Source: Curvibacter sp.
Lineage (GTDB): Bacteria > Pseudomonadota > Gammaproteobacteria > Burkholderiales > Burkholderiaceae_C
DNA length: 15,310 nucleotides
Direction of reading: 5' to 3'
Assembly (NCBI GenBank): GCA_003500955.1
Contig: DNQP01000041.1
Coordinates: 1 to 15,310 of the forward strand
The position numbers and the translations under genes were made by a program. Positions 1 through 5,671 of this stretch are shown piece by piece. The notes under the pieces were generated by a model that was given only the letters and a program-made list of their open reading frames with translations, was not told the DNA's origin and searched no databases. How positions within the stretch are numbered: the first letter of the stretch is position 1; the number at the start of each line of letters is the position of its first letter.

Positions 1-2
1 CG

Positions 3-482
3 GTCGTCGTCGTGGTCCTCTTGCTGCCCGTGGGCTGGGTGCAGGCGCGCTGGCCCGAGGCCGGGCCGGCCTACTGGGTCACCGCCACCTCGCTGGGTCT
101 GGTCTGGGCCTATCTCGTGCGCTTCGTGGCCGTGGCCCTGCAGTCGGTGCAGAGCGGCTACGCGCGCATCCCCGCCAATCTCGACGACAGCGCGCGCCTG
201 CTGGGCAGCGGCGGCTGGGGCGTGCTGAGCCGTGTGCACTGGCCGCTGCTGCGTCGCCCCGTCATGGCGGCCACCCTGCTGGTCTTCGTGGACGTGATGA
301 AGGAGCTGCCCGCCACCCTGGTGCTGCGCCCCTTCGACAGCGACACCCTGGCCGTGGTGGCCTACCAGCTGGCGCGCGACGAGCGCCTGGGTGAGGCGGC
401 CCTGCCGGCGCTGGCCCTGGTGCTGGTGGGTTTGATCCCCGTGCTGTTGCTCAGCCGCACCTTGCGCAGCAAAGGCAGCTGA
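3..482 (+). CDS. Ferric iron ABC transporter permease (FbpB-like), 3' part
   Basis: This is the C-terminal part of an inner-membrane permease of the binding-protein-dependent ABC family, which moves a substrate, probably Fe(III), from a periplasmic binding protein to the cytoplasm. The reading frame is open to the left edge, so the gene starts outside the window. The visible part has a hydrophobic first segment, then the EAA-type coupling loop (about SARLLGSGGWGVLSRVHWPLL) that contacts the ATPase. A MKELPATLVLRPF segment follows, which is typical of FbpB/SfuB-type iron permeases, and then a final membrane helix. It ends 54 bases before the ArsR gene and I see no hairpin terminator there. The family assignment is firm. 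Iron as substrate is inferred from the KELPATLVLRPF signature; the binding protein and ATPase genes are not in view. Confidence 0.88.
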   Translation, partial: VVVVVLLLPVGWVQARWPEAGPAYWVTATSLGLVWAYLVRFVAVALQSVQSGYARIPANLDDSARLLGSGGWGVLSRVHWPLLRRPVMAATLLVFVDVMKELPATLVLRPFDSDTLAVVAYQLARDERLGEAALPALALVLVGLIPVLLLSRTLRSKGS

Positions 483-497
483 GCCCCAGGCTTGCCG

Positions 498-530
498 CTA
501 TGTAGAATGCGCATGTACTGATATCAAGGC
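498..530 (+). promoter_or_regulatory. Candidate promoter/operator of the ArsR-family gene
   Basis: This AT-richer stretch sits just upstream of the ArsR start at 537. It holds the word ATGTACTGATATCAAG (513-528), including the perfect 8-base palindrome TGATATCA (519-526). A closely similar word, ATATACTGAGAATCAAG, lies in the divergent fcc promoter at 3241-3257. A weak sigma-70 pair can be drawn, TTGCCG (492-497) and TGTACT (514-519) with a 16-base spacer, so a repressor on the shared word would cover the -10. AAGG (526-529) is a ribosome site 7 bases before the ATG. The operator role is inference. Confidence 0.42.
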
Positions 531-536
531 CCTGCC

Positions 537-920
537 ATGAGCAAACGTTCCATGCAGACGACCCCGGTCGCGGCTGTCACCGAGCCGGACCAGGTGTTCG
601 AGCTGGCAGCGGAAGTGTTTCGCGTCATGTCCGCGCCCATGCGCCTGAAGATCATCAGCCATCTCTGCGATGGCGAGCGCAACGTCAGCTATCTGCTGAG
701 CAAGATCGACACCACCCAGCCCAATATGTCGCAGCACCTCACGACGCTGTACCAGGCCGGCGTGCTGGGCAAGCGCCGCGAAGGCGTGCAGATCTACTAC
801 CGCATCGTCGATGACCGCGTGGCCGCACTGTGCCGCGCCGTCTGCACCCAGATCGCTACCGACGCCAGCTACCAGCCTGCGCAAGACGACGGCCCCGCTG
901 CCTCGCACCGCGCCGCCTGA
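537..920 (+). CDS. ArsR-family transcriptional regulator, possibly sulfide/persulfide responsive
   Basis: A 127-residue winged-helix repressor. The fold is shown by VFRVMSAPMRLKIISHL (residues 28-43), the recognition region TTQPNMSQHLTTLYQAGVL (59-77) and the wing KRREGVQIYYRI (79-90). There is no classical ArsR metal box (ELCVCDL) in the recognition helix. Instead it has Cys44 at the end of helix 2 and Cys99 and Cys103 in the last helix. This resembles the two-cysteine arrangement of BigR/SqrR/SoxR-type ArsR proteins, which form a tetrasulfide bond with sulfane sulfur and release DNA. It lies beside, and convergent with, the dsrE-like/fccB/cytochrome genes, which fits a local repressor of sulfide oxidation. 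The family is certain; the ligand is inferred from cysteine placement and neighbours. It may be autoregulated through the word it shares with the fcc promoter. Confidence 0.9.
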   Translation: MSKRSMQTTPVAAVTEPDQVFELAAEVFRVMSAPMRLKIISHLCDGERNVSYLLSKIDTTQPNMSQHLTTLYQAGVLGKRREGVQIYYRIVDDRVAALCRAVCTQIATDASYQPAQDDGPAASHRAA

Positions 921-947
921 AGCGCGGAGCGCAGCGCGCAAAAGACG

Positions 948-967
948 AGGGGCCTCGCGAGGCCCCT
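948..967. terminator. Bidirectional terminator between convergent arsR and dsrE-like genes
   Basis: A perfect 20-base palindrome, AGGGGCCTCGCGAGGCCCCT, forms an 8-bp GC-rich stem with a CGCG loop. It lies between the ArsR stop (920) and the DsrE-like stop (991). Read on the minus strand the stem is followed by CGTCTTTTG, so it best serves the fcc/dsrE operon. On the plus strand only a weak TTGT follows. Confidence 0.8.
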
Positions 968-990
968 TGTGCATGGTGCGACGTATCCGT

Positions 991-1422
991 TCAGGGCTTG
1001 AGGTAGACAAACCCCTCCTGGGCCTGCAGGCGGGCCACCTCGGCCACACCCGAGGGCACGATCTTGGCTTCCATCAGCAGCTTGTCGGGGCTGATGTTGC
1101 GCACCGTCAGCGTGTTGTTGCAGACGCGGAAGTCCACGCCCTTGCTGCTGAGATCGGACACCGTGCCGCTGAACTCGCGGCCCTGGCTGTCCTTGGCGTC
1201 CTGCAGCAGGAAGTTGATGCCGGGGCCGTGCGTGACCACCACGATCTTGTCCTTGGGGGCTGCGGCGATGTGGTTGCGGATGTTGTTGAGGATGGCCGAC
1301 ACCGTGTTGACGTCGGTGTTGACGTGGTAGACCGCCTTGGTCTGCGGCGCGGTCTGGGCGTGGGCGGGGGTGCCCATCAGCGAGAAAAGGGTGAGGGCCA
1401 GGGTGGCCAGGATCTTGTACAT
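991..1422 (-). CDS. Periplasmic DsrE/DsrF-like protein
   Basis: A 143-residue protein with a Sec signal peptide (MYKILATLALTLFSLMGTPAHA, cleavage likely after residue 22), so it is exported. The mature part has the DsrE/F/H-like alpha/beta fold: a first strand KAVYHVNTD, KIVVVTHGPGINFLL (59-73), and the GVDFRVCNNTL segment (95-105) with a single cysteine, Cys101, where DsrE/TusD-type proteins carry their sulfur-accepting cysteine. Cytoplasmic DsrE relays persulfide sulfur; exported versions next to sulfide dehydrogenases are common but poorly characterised. It is the last gene of the minus-strand group, 54 bases after fccB with a strong hairpin between them, and is followed by the 948-967 terminator. 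AGGA lies 10 bases before the ATG. A role in holding or relaying periplasmic sulfane sulfur is inference. Confidence 0.85.
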   Translation of the reverse strand: MYKILATLALTLFSLMGTPAHAQTAPQTKAVYHVNTDVNTVSAILNNIRNHIAAAPKDKIVVVTHGPGINFLLQDAKDSQGREFSGTVSDLSSKGVDFRVCNNTLTVRNISPDKLLMEAKIVPSGVAEVARLQAQEGFVYLKP

Positions 1423-1448
1423 ACGCGGTGTTCCTGAAGCAAGGGGAG

Positions 1449-1470
1449 GGGCCGGCGCGTGCGCCGGCCC
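1449..1470 (-). repeat. Perfect intercistronic hairpin after fccB
   Basis: GGGCCGGCGC (1449-1458) and GCGCCGGCCC (1461-1470) form a perfect 10-bp inverted repeat separated by only 2 bases. It begins 6 bases downstream of the fccB stop and ends 26 bases before the DsrE-like start on the minus strand. No T-tract follows, so it is not a canonical terminator. It could be an mRNA-stabilising element or attenuator that lowers DsrE-like expression relative to fccB. Confidence 0.65.
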
Positions 1471-1476
1471 GCGGGG

Positions 1477-2760
1477 TCAGAGCAGCGAATCGGCCCAGAT
1501 GTTCTGCGCCCAGTTCATGGCGTAGACGCCTTCGAGCTCGTTCGGCGCGGTCGAGACACCGCCCGAACCGGGCACGGTCTTGTAGGTCTTCTCGGCCGCC
1601 ACGTACTGGTGGACCGAGGCCACGTGCACCACGAGCTTGTCGTTGACGAAGCTGTAGCAGGTATTGGTCAGCAGTGGCTGCGGGTTGACCGGCAGGCCCG
1701 AGAGCTGGGCCACCACGGCCGCGGCCACCACCTTGCCGTGCGAGTTGGCCATGTGGCCGGACTTGGGCATCAGCGGCGCGGCCAGCACCGAGTCGCCGAT
1801 CACGTGGATGTCCTTGGCCGCGGTCGACTCGAAGGTCTGGTAGTCCACATTGCACCAGCGCGCGTTGGCATTGGCCAGGCCGGTCTGCATGGCGATGGTG
1901 CCCGCGCTCATATTGGGCAGCACGTTGAGCACATCGGCCTTGACGTCGTCCGCGGTCTCGAACTTCACGGTCTTCGTGCGTGCGTCGACCGCAATGGCCT
2001 TGTGGTTGCCGCGGAACTCCAGCATGCCGGCGTAGTTCTCGGCCCAGAACTTCTTGAACAGCGGGCCCTTGGAGGTCACGTCCGGGTTGGCGTCGAGGAT
2101 CAGCACCTTGGACTTGGGCTTGGCTTTCTTGAAGTAGCTCGCCACCTGGCTGGCGCGCTCGTAGGGGCCGGGCGGGCAGCGGTAGGGCGCCAGCGGCACG
2201 GCAATGGCGTAGACGCCGCCATCGGGCATGGCTTCGAGCTGCTTGCGCAGCGCCAGCGTCTCGGGGCCGGCCTTCCAGGCCTGCAGGATCTGGCCCGCGG
2301 CGCTGGCTTCCTTGAGTCCCTCAATGCTGTTCCACATCATGTCCACGCCCGGCGAGAGGATGAGCTTGTCGTAGGCGATGGTGGCGCCGCCAGCCAGCGT
2401 GACGGTCTTCTTGGCCGCATCGATCCGGCTGGCCAGATCGCGTGCATGGATCACGCCGTGGTTGCTGCGCAGCTTGTCGTAGGGCGTGGTGATGTCGCCC
2501 ATGGTCTTGCTGCCGCCGATCACGAGGTTGGAGATCGGGCAGGAGATGAAGGCGTCATTGGGCTCGACCAGCACCACGTCGATCTGGTAGTCGGAGAGCA
2601 TGCGCACGTACTTGGCGGCTGTGGCACCGCCGTAGCCGCCGCCGATCACGACGACCTTGGCCTTGGCAGGAATCGGCGCCGTGGTGGCGCAGCCCACGAG
2701 CGAGAGCGAAGAGAGCGAGCCGAGCGCGAGCGAGGCCTGGACAAAATTGCGGCGTTTCAT
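1477..2760 (-). CDS. fccB: Flavocytochrome c sulfide dehydrogenase, FAD subunit (FccB/SoxF)
   Basis: This 427-residue periplasmic FAD protein would oxidise sulfide to sulfane sulfur or polysulfide and pass electrons to a cytochrome c subunit. The N-terminus has a twin-arginine signal (MKRRNFVQAS) with a lipobox-like LVGC ending at Cys24. The FAD-binding motif is KVVVIGGGYGGATAAKYV (35-52). FISCPISNLVIGG (71-83) and VIGDSV (320-325) are further family segments. Cys195 (YRCPPGPYERA) and Cys368 (TNTCYSFVN) match the redox-active disulfide pair of flavocytochrome c and related sulfide:quinone oxidoreductases, with nearly the same separation as in Allochromatium FccB. The C-terminal 70 or so residues match the FCSD flavin-binding domain. 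The start is supported by GAAGGAGAC upstream. It lies 13 bases after the cytochrome gene, in the same operon. Length is normal for the family. Confidence 0.95.
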   Translation of the reverse strand: MKRRNFVQASLALGSLSSLSLVGCATTAPIPAKAKVVVIGGGYGGATAAKYVRMLSDYQIDVVLVEPNDAFISCPISNLVIGGSKTMGDITTPYDKLRSNHGVIHARDLASRIDAAKKTVTLAGGATIAYDKLILSPGVDMMWNSIEGLKEASAAGQILQAWKAGPETLALRKQLEAMPDGGVYAIAVPLAPYRCPPGPYERASQVASYFKKAKPKSKVLILDANPDVTSKGPLFKKFWAENYAGMLEFRGNHKAIAVDARTKTVKFETADDVKADVLNVLPNMSAGTIAMQTGLANANARWCNVDYQTFESTAAKDIHVIGDSVLAAPLMPKSGHMANSHGKVVAAAVVAQLSGLPVNPQPLLTNTCYSFVNDKLVVHVASVHQYVAAEKTYKTVPGSGGVSTAPNELEGVYAMNWAQNIWADSLL

Positions 2761-2773
2761 GGTCAGGTCTCCT

Positions 2774-3091
2774 TCAGCGCTTGAGGGTGGCGAAATAGGC
2801 GGCGGTCGACTCGATCTGCTCGTCCGTCAGGCCCTTGGCCAGCTGGTGCATCACCGTGGCGGGGCGCGTGCCGTTCTGGAAGGCTTTCATCTGCTGGATC
2901 ATGTACTCCTTGGGCATGCCGGCCAGCGAGGGCACGGCCGAGCCCGGTGCGGTGCGACCATCGGTGCCGTGGCAGTTGGCACAGGTGGCGGCCAGCGCGC
3001 GCTGGTGCAGGCGGGCGGCGTCCTGCGCGAGCACGGGGGCAGCAGCCAGGCTGCCCAGCAGCAGCAAGGCCAGTCGGTTGTTGAGGCGCAT
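2774..3091 (-). CDS. Monohaem cytochrome c, probable FccA/SoxE-like electron acceptor
   Basis: A 105-residue class I cytochrome c with a signal peptide (MRLNNRLALLLLGSLAAAPVLA, cut near residue 22). The haem is attached at CANCH (residues 37-41) and Met81 in ATVMHQLAKGLTDEQI is the likely sixth ligand. It sits directly upstream of fccB, 13 bases apart, with a strong ribosome site (GAAGGAGAC) in front of each gene. It is therefore the natural electron acceptor subunit of the sulfide dehydrogenase, passing electrons towards the respiratory chain. The classic Allochromatium FccA has two haems and is about twice as large; this one has a single haem. The cytochrome identity is certain; pairing with FccB is inferred from gene order. 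Confidence 0.92.
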   Translation of the reverse strand: MRLNNRLALLLLGSLAAAPVLAQDAARLHQRALAATCANCHGTDGRTAPGSAVPSLAGMPKEYMIQQMKAFQNGTRPATVMHQLAKGLTDEQIESTAAYFATLKR

Positions 3092-3204
3092 TGTGAGTCT
3101 CCTTCAGGGGCGCCAGGCATCTGGCGGATCGTTGTCGGCCCAGGCAAAGGGCGTGAGCCCGCAGGATAGCAGGGCCCCGCAGGCCTGCGCATCGGTGCGC
3201 CCAA

Positions 3205-3262
3205 TCTTGCCCTCGACATGCCATTATTCGTTCATTGCTTATATACTGAGAATCAAGTTTTC
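3205..3262. promoter_or_regulatory. Divergent promoter island of the cytochrome/fccB and MBL/thioredoxin arms
   Basis: This is the only AT-rich patch in the 182-base gap between the divergent genes at 3091 (minus) and 3274 (plus). On the plus strand TATACT (3242-3247) is a good -10, which would give a leader of about 20 bases; no convincing -35 is seen. On the minus strand, TATATA/TATAAG-like and TTGATT elements overlap the same bases. ATATACTGAGAATCAAG (3241-3257) resembles the word in front of the ArsR gene. An imperfect inverted repeat, ATTCGTTCA (3226-3234) against TGAGAAT (3247-3253), brackets it. The rest of the gap (3092-3204) holds a small GCGCA-TCGG-TGCGC hairpin (3187-3200) and no gene that I can support. 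Confidence 0.5.
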
Positions 3263-3273
3263 AGCCCCCCGTC

Positions 3274-4248
3274 ATGCCCCACGCCTCGCTGCACCACGCT
3301 CGCACCCCATGTCTGCGCGCGCTCTGGTGCGTGTTCGTTCTGCTGGGCCTGGCTTGGCGTGCGCAGGCGCAGGAGCCGCCCATGGTGGCGCAGCGGGTCG
3401 CGCCCAGCGCCTGGTATGTCGAGGGCGTCTCGGCCCTGGGATCGCCGGCCAACCAGAACTTCATCTCCAACGCGGGCTTCGTGCTCACGCCCGCGGGCGT
3501 GGTGGTGATCGATGCACTCGGTTCACCCGCGCTGGCCGAGCGCCTGCTGGCGCAGATCGCGCGCATCACGCCCCTGCCCGTCACCCACCTCATCGTCACG
3601 CACTACCACGCCGACCACATCTACGGTCTGCAGACTTTCCGCGCGCGCGGCGTGCGCGTGCTGGCACACCAGGCCGCGCGGCTCTACCTCAACTCCGACA
3701 CGGCGCGGCTGCGCCTGCAGGCCTCGCGTACCGAGCTCGCACCCTGGATCGACGAGGACACGCGTCTGGTCCAGGCCGACCAATGGCTGAGCGGCGACCA
3801 TGACCTCACCGTGGGCGGCGTGCGCTTCGAGATCCGCGCCGTCGGCCCGGCGCACACGCCTGAAGACCTCGTGGTCTACCTGCCCTCGGAAAAGGTGCTG
3901 TACGCCGGCGATCTGGTGTTCCGCAGCCGCATACCCTATGTGGGCCAGGCCGACAGCCGGCACTGGATCGTCGCGCTCGATCGCCTGCTGGCCTTCAACG
4001 CCCGCGTCGTCGTACCCGGCCACGGCCCGCTCTCGCAGCAGGCGCGCCAGGACATGCAGGTCACCCGTGACTACCTGGTCTACCTGCGCCAGAGCATGGG
4101 CCAGGCGGCGGCCCAGCTGGAGCCTTTCGACGAGGCCTACCAGGCCACCGACTGGAGCGCCTTCGAGCACCTGCCCCTGTTTCGCGTGGCCAACCGCATG
4201 AACGCCTACAACACCTACCTGCTGATGGAACAGGAGGCCGGCAAGTGA
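3274..4248 (+). CDS. Periplasmic metallo-beta-lactamase-fold hydrolase (SoxH/SoxG-like)
   Basis: A 324-residue exported metallo-hydrolase. The signal peptide spans about residues 1-32 (hydrophobic WCVFVLLGLAW, then AQAQ). The full metal-ligand set is visible: THYHADH (His110, His112, Asp114, His115), His194 in PAHTPED, Asp213 in LYAGDLVF and His250 in VVPGHGP. This predicts a binuclear zinc or iron site. Members of this family accompany sox genes (SoxG, SoxH) and quinohaemoprotein systems; their substrates are unresolved, and thiol esters or sulfur adducts have been considered. It starts 182 bases from the divergent cytochrome gene and is translationally coupled to the thioredoxin-like gene. 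No clear ribosome site precedes the ATG, so initiation may be weak or the start could differ. Placement argues for sulfur metabolism rather than antibiotic resistance. Confidence 0.9.
   Translation: MPHASLHHARTPCLRALWCVFVLLGLAWRAQAQEPPMVAQRVAPSAWYVEGVSALGSPANQNFISNAGFVLTPAGVVVIDALGSPALAERLLAQIARITPLPVTHLIVTHYHADHIYGLQTFRARGVRVLAHQAARLYLNSDTARLRLQASRTELAPWIDEDTRLVQADQWLSGDHDLTVGGVRFEIRAVGPAHTPEDLVVYLPSEKVLYAGDLVFRSRIPYVGQADSRHWIVALDRLLAFNARVVVPGHGPLSQQARQDMQVTRDYLVYLRQSMGQAAAQLEPFDEAYQATDWSAFEHLPLFRVANRMNAYNTYLLMEQEAGK
4232..4237 (+). promoter_or_regulatory. Ribosome binding site fixing the GTG start of the thioredoxin-like gene
   Basis: A perfect AGGAGG lies 7 bases upstream of GTG 4245-4247, inside the end of the preceding gene. 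The GTGA overlap with the preceding stop (TGA 4246-4248) indicates translational coupling. Confidence 0.8.
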
Positions 4249-4697
4249 GCACCACGCGCCGCGCTCTGCTGATCGCCGCCGCGTCCTTGCCGCTGGCCAG
4301 CCACGCGGCCACACTGCCGCGTGCGCTGGACCTGCAGCGCGAACTGACCGCTGCGCTGGCGCAGCATCAGCCGCTGGTCGTGATGGTCAGCCTCGACGGT
4401 TGTGCCTACTGCCACCTCGTGCGCGACCACCACCTGGCACCGATGCATCAGCAGCACGGCCTGCCGGTGGTGCAGATCGACATGCGCAGCCGCCGCGCGC
4501 TCAAGAACGTGGACGGCCGCCCCATCGTCCACGACGAGTTCGTGCGTGGGCGCCGCGTCACCGTTGCGCCCACCGTGCTTTTCCTCGGCCCCAAAGGCGA
4601 GGAGCTGGCCGAGCGTCTGGTCGGCGGCTCCATCCCCGATTTCTACGGCGCCTACCTCGAGCAGCGCCTGGAGCAGGCGCGCGCCGGGCTGCGCTGA
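4245..4697 (+). CDS. Exported thioredoxin-like protein (SoxS/SoxW-like)
   Basis: A 150-residue thioredoxin-fold protein with a short Sec or Tat-like signal (MSTTRRALLIAAASLPLASHAA). The redox motif is DGCAYC (Cys53 and Cys56), with VAPT (cis-Pro109) in the expected place and a C-terminal helix. The GCxYC context followed by many histidines resembles the periplasmic thioredoxins SoxS/SoxW of sox loci, which keep thiosulfate-carrier cysteines reduced. It overlaps the metallo-hydrolase stop by 4 bases and so is made with it. It could instead serve as a reductant for the FccB disulfide or the DsrE-like cysteine; the partner cannot be read from sequence. The family is firm, the sox-type role inferred. 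Confidence 0.87.
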   Translation: MSTTRRALLIAAASLPLASHAATLPRALDLQRELTAALAQHQPLVVMVSLDGCAYCHLVRDHHLAPMHQQHGLPVVQIDMRSRRALKNVDGRPIVHDEFVRGRRVTVAPTVLFLGPKGEELAERLVGGSIPDFYGAYLEQRLEQARAGLR

Positions 4698-4711
4698 GCA
4701 GGCCAGGGCAC

Positions 4712-4727
4712 GCGGTATAAACACCGC
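4712..4727 (+). promoter_or_regulatory. Hairpin with embedded -10-like TATAAA directly before dtd
   Basis: GCGGT (4712-4716) pairs with ACCGC (4723-4727) around the loop ATAAAC and ends exactly at the dtd ATG (4728). TATAAA (4716-4721) would place a transcription start about 7 bases on, at the ATG itself, which would give a leaderless mRNA. No Shine-Dalgarno sequence is seen before dtd. No -35 is apparent, so promoter activity is only a possibility; read-through from the upstream genes would instead put the start codon beside the hairpin. Confidence 0.35.
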
Positions 4728-5171
4728 ATGCTCGCTCTACTCCAACGTGTGAAAGAAGCCCGCGTCGAGATCGCGGGCGATGTCGTCGGCGCCATTCAGA
4801 CGGGCCTGCTCGTGCTGGTCTGCGCCGAACGCGGCGACACCGAAGCCACCGGCGACAAGCTGCTCGCCAAGATCCTCAAGCTGCGCATCTTTGCCGACGA
4901 GGCCGGCAAGATGAACCGCAGCGTGCAGGACGTGGGCGGTGGCCTGCTCATCGTGAGCCAGTTCACATTGGCCGCCGACACCACGGGCGGCAACCGCCCC
5001 AGCTTCACCAACGCGGCGTCGCCCGAAGACGGGCGGCGGCTGTATGACTACTTCGTGGCGCAGGCCCGGGCTTCACACCCCGTGGTGCAGACCGGTCAGT
5101 TCGCGGCCGACATGCAGGTCTCGCTGGTCAATGATGGGCCGGTGACGATACCGATGCGCATCGCCACGTGA
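4728..5171 (+). CDS. dtd: D-aminoacyl-tRNA deacylase
   Basis: A 147-residue cytoplasmic homodimeric enzyme that hydrolyses D-amino acids (and mis-charged glycine) from tRNA, protecting translation. The hallmark motifs are present: [17 protein letters not shown] (77-93), and VNDGPVT (134-140) with the Gly-cis-Pro pair that gates chirality. The length is standard and the N-terminus ([15 protein letters not shown]) matches the family. It ends 8 bases from the convergent ybeY stop with no obvious terminator between. It is separated from the thioredoxin-like gene by 30 bases and may be partly co-transcribed with it, although its function is unrelated. Confidence 0.96.
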   Translation: MLALLQRVKEARVEIAGDVVGAIQTGLLVLVCAERGDTEATGDKLLAKILKLRIFADEAGKMNRSVQDVGGGLLIVSQFTLAADTTGGNRPSFTNAASPEDGRRLYDYFVAQARASHPVVQTGQFAADMQVSLVNDGPVTIPMRIAT

Positions 5172-5179
5172 ACCGCGGA

Positions 5180-5671
5180 CTACTCGTACGGATTCCCGTA
5201 CCCCATCCCCTCCAACAGCAAGACCTCCAGCGCCTCCATTTCCAGCGCATCGACCTCGTTGGTTTCGTGCTCGTAGCCCTGGGCGTGCAGGGTGCCGTGC
5301 ACCAGCAGGTGGGCGTAGTGTTCTTCGAGGGTCTTGTTCTGTTCCTGGGCTTCCATCGCGACGACCGGTGCGCACAGCACCAGGTCAGCGCTGACCACGG
5401 GCTCCTGCGTGTAGTCGAAGGTCAGCACATTGGTGGCGTAGTCCTTGCGGCGGTATTCGCGGTTCAGCGTGCGGCCTTCAGCCGTGCCGACGATGCGCAC
5501 GGTGATCTCGGCGTTGCGCAGCAGGGCCATGCGCATCCAGCGTGTGACGCGGGCTTTGCGGAGCAGCCGCTTGTGGCTATCCGGCACGGCGGCACCGAAT
5601 TGCAGGGACAGGTCCAGCGTCGGCAGAGGCGTTTCGACAGGCTCAACGCGAACGGGTCGTTTGACGCTCAT
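5180..5671 (-). CDS. ybeY: Endoribonuclease YbeY (rRNA maturation)
   Basis: A 163-residue zinc-dependent endoribonuclease needed for 16S rRNA 3' maturation and 70S quality control. The family core is clear: GRTLNREYRRKDYATNVLTF (66-85) and the zinc motif HGTLHAQGYEH (125-135, His125, His129, His135). The usual Asp before the last His is Glu here, a mild variation that should not affect zinc binding. Its start codon overlaps the stop of the PhoH-family gene by 4 bases (ATGA), the usual ybeZ-ybeY pairing. Residues 7-13 (VRVEPVE) are encoded by a short interspersed repeat, so the first 18 or so residues are not conserved family sequence. No in-frame ATG follows before the conserved core, so I keep this start. 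Confidence 0.95.
   Translation of the reverse strand: MSVKRPVRVEPVETPLPTLDLSLQFGAAVPDSHKRLLRKARVTRWMRMALLRNAEITVRIVGTAEGRTLNREYRRKDYATNVLTFDYTQEPVVSADLVLCAPVVAMEAQEQNKTLEEHYAHLLVHGTLHAQGYEHETNEVDALEMEALEVLLLEGMGYGNPYE
5632..5655. repeat. Short interspersed repeat (TTCGACAGGCTCA...CGAACGG type) inside ybeY
   Basis: The 24 bases TTTCGACAGGC / TCAACGCGAACGG match, from memory, a small dispersed element seen many times in Comamonadaceae genomes, often intergenic but sometimes read in frame (giving peptides such as VRVEPVE). Here it encodes part of the YbeY N-terminus. I see no second copy in this window, so membership rests on recall and needs a genome-wide count. Confidence 0.55.

Noticed and set aside
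1459..2784. A 441-codon plus-strand frame opposite fccB
   Set aside because: It is the antisense shadow of a clearly identified FccB; its composition (Val, Gly, His, Asp) is typical of such shadows and it has no domain signature.
3187..3200. GCGCA-TCGG-TGCGC hairpin as a terminator
   Set aside because: The stem is only 5 bp, has no T-tract on either side, and lies between divergent genes where no terminator is needed.
3274..4248. Antibiotic-resistance beta-lactamase
   Set aside because: The metal ligands fit the general MBL fold, but the sequence and the sulfur-gene setting fit SoxG/H-like hydrolases; nothing specific to class B lactamases is seen.
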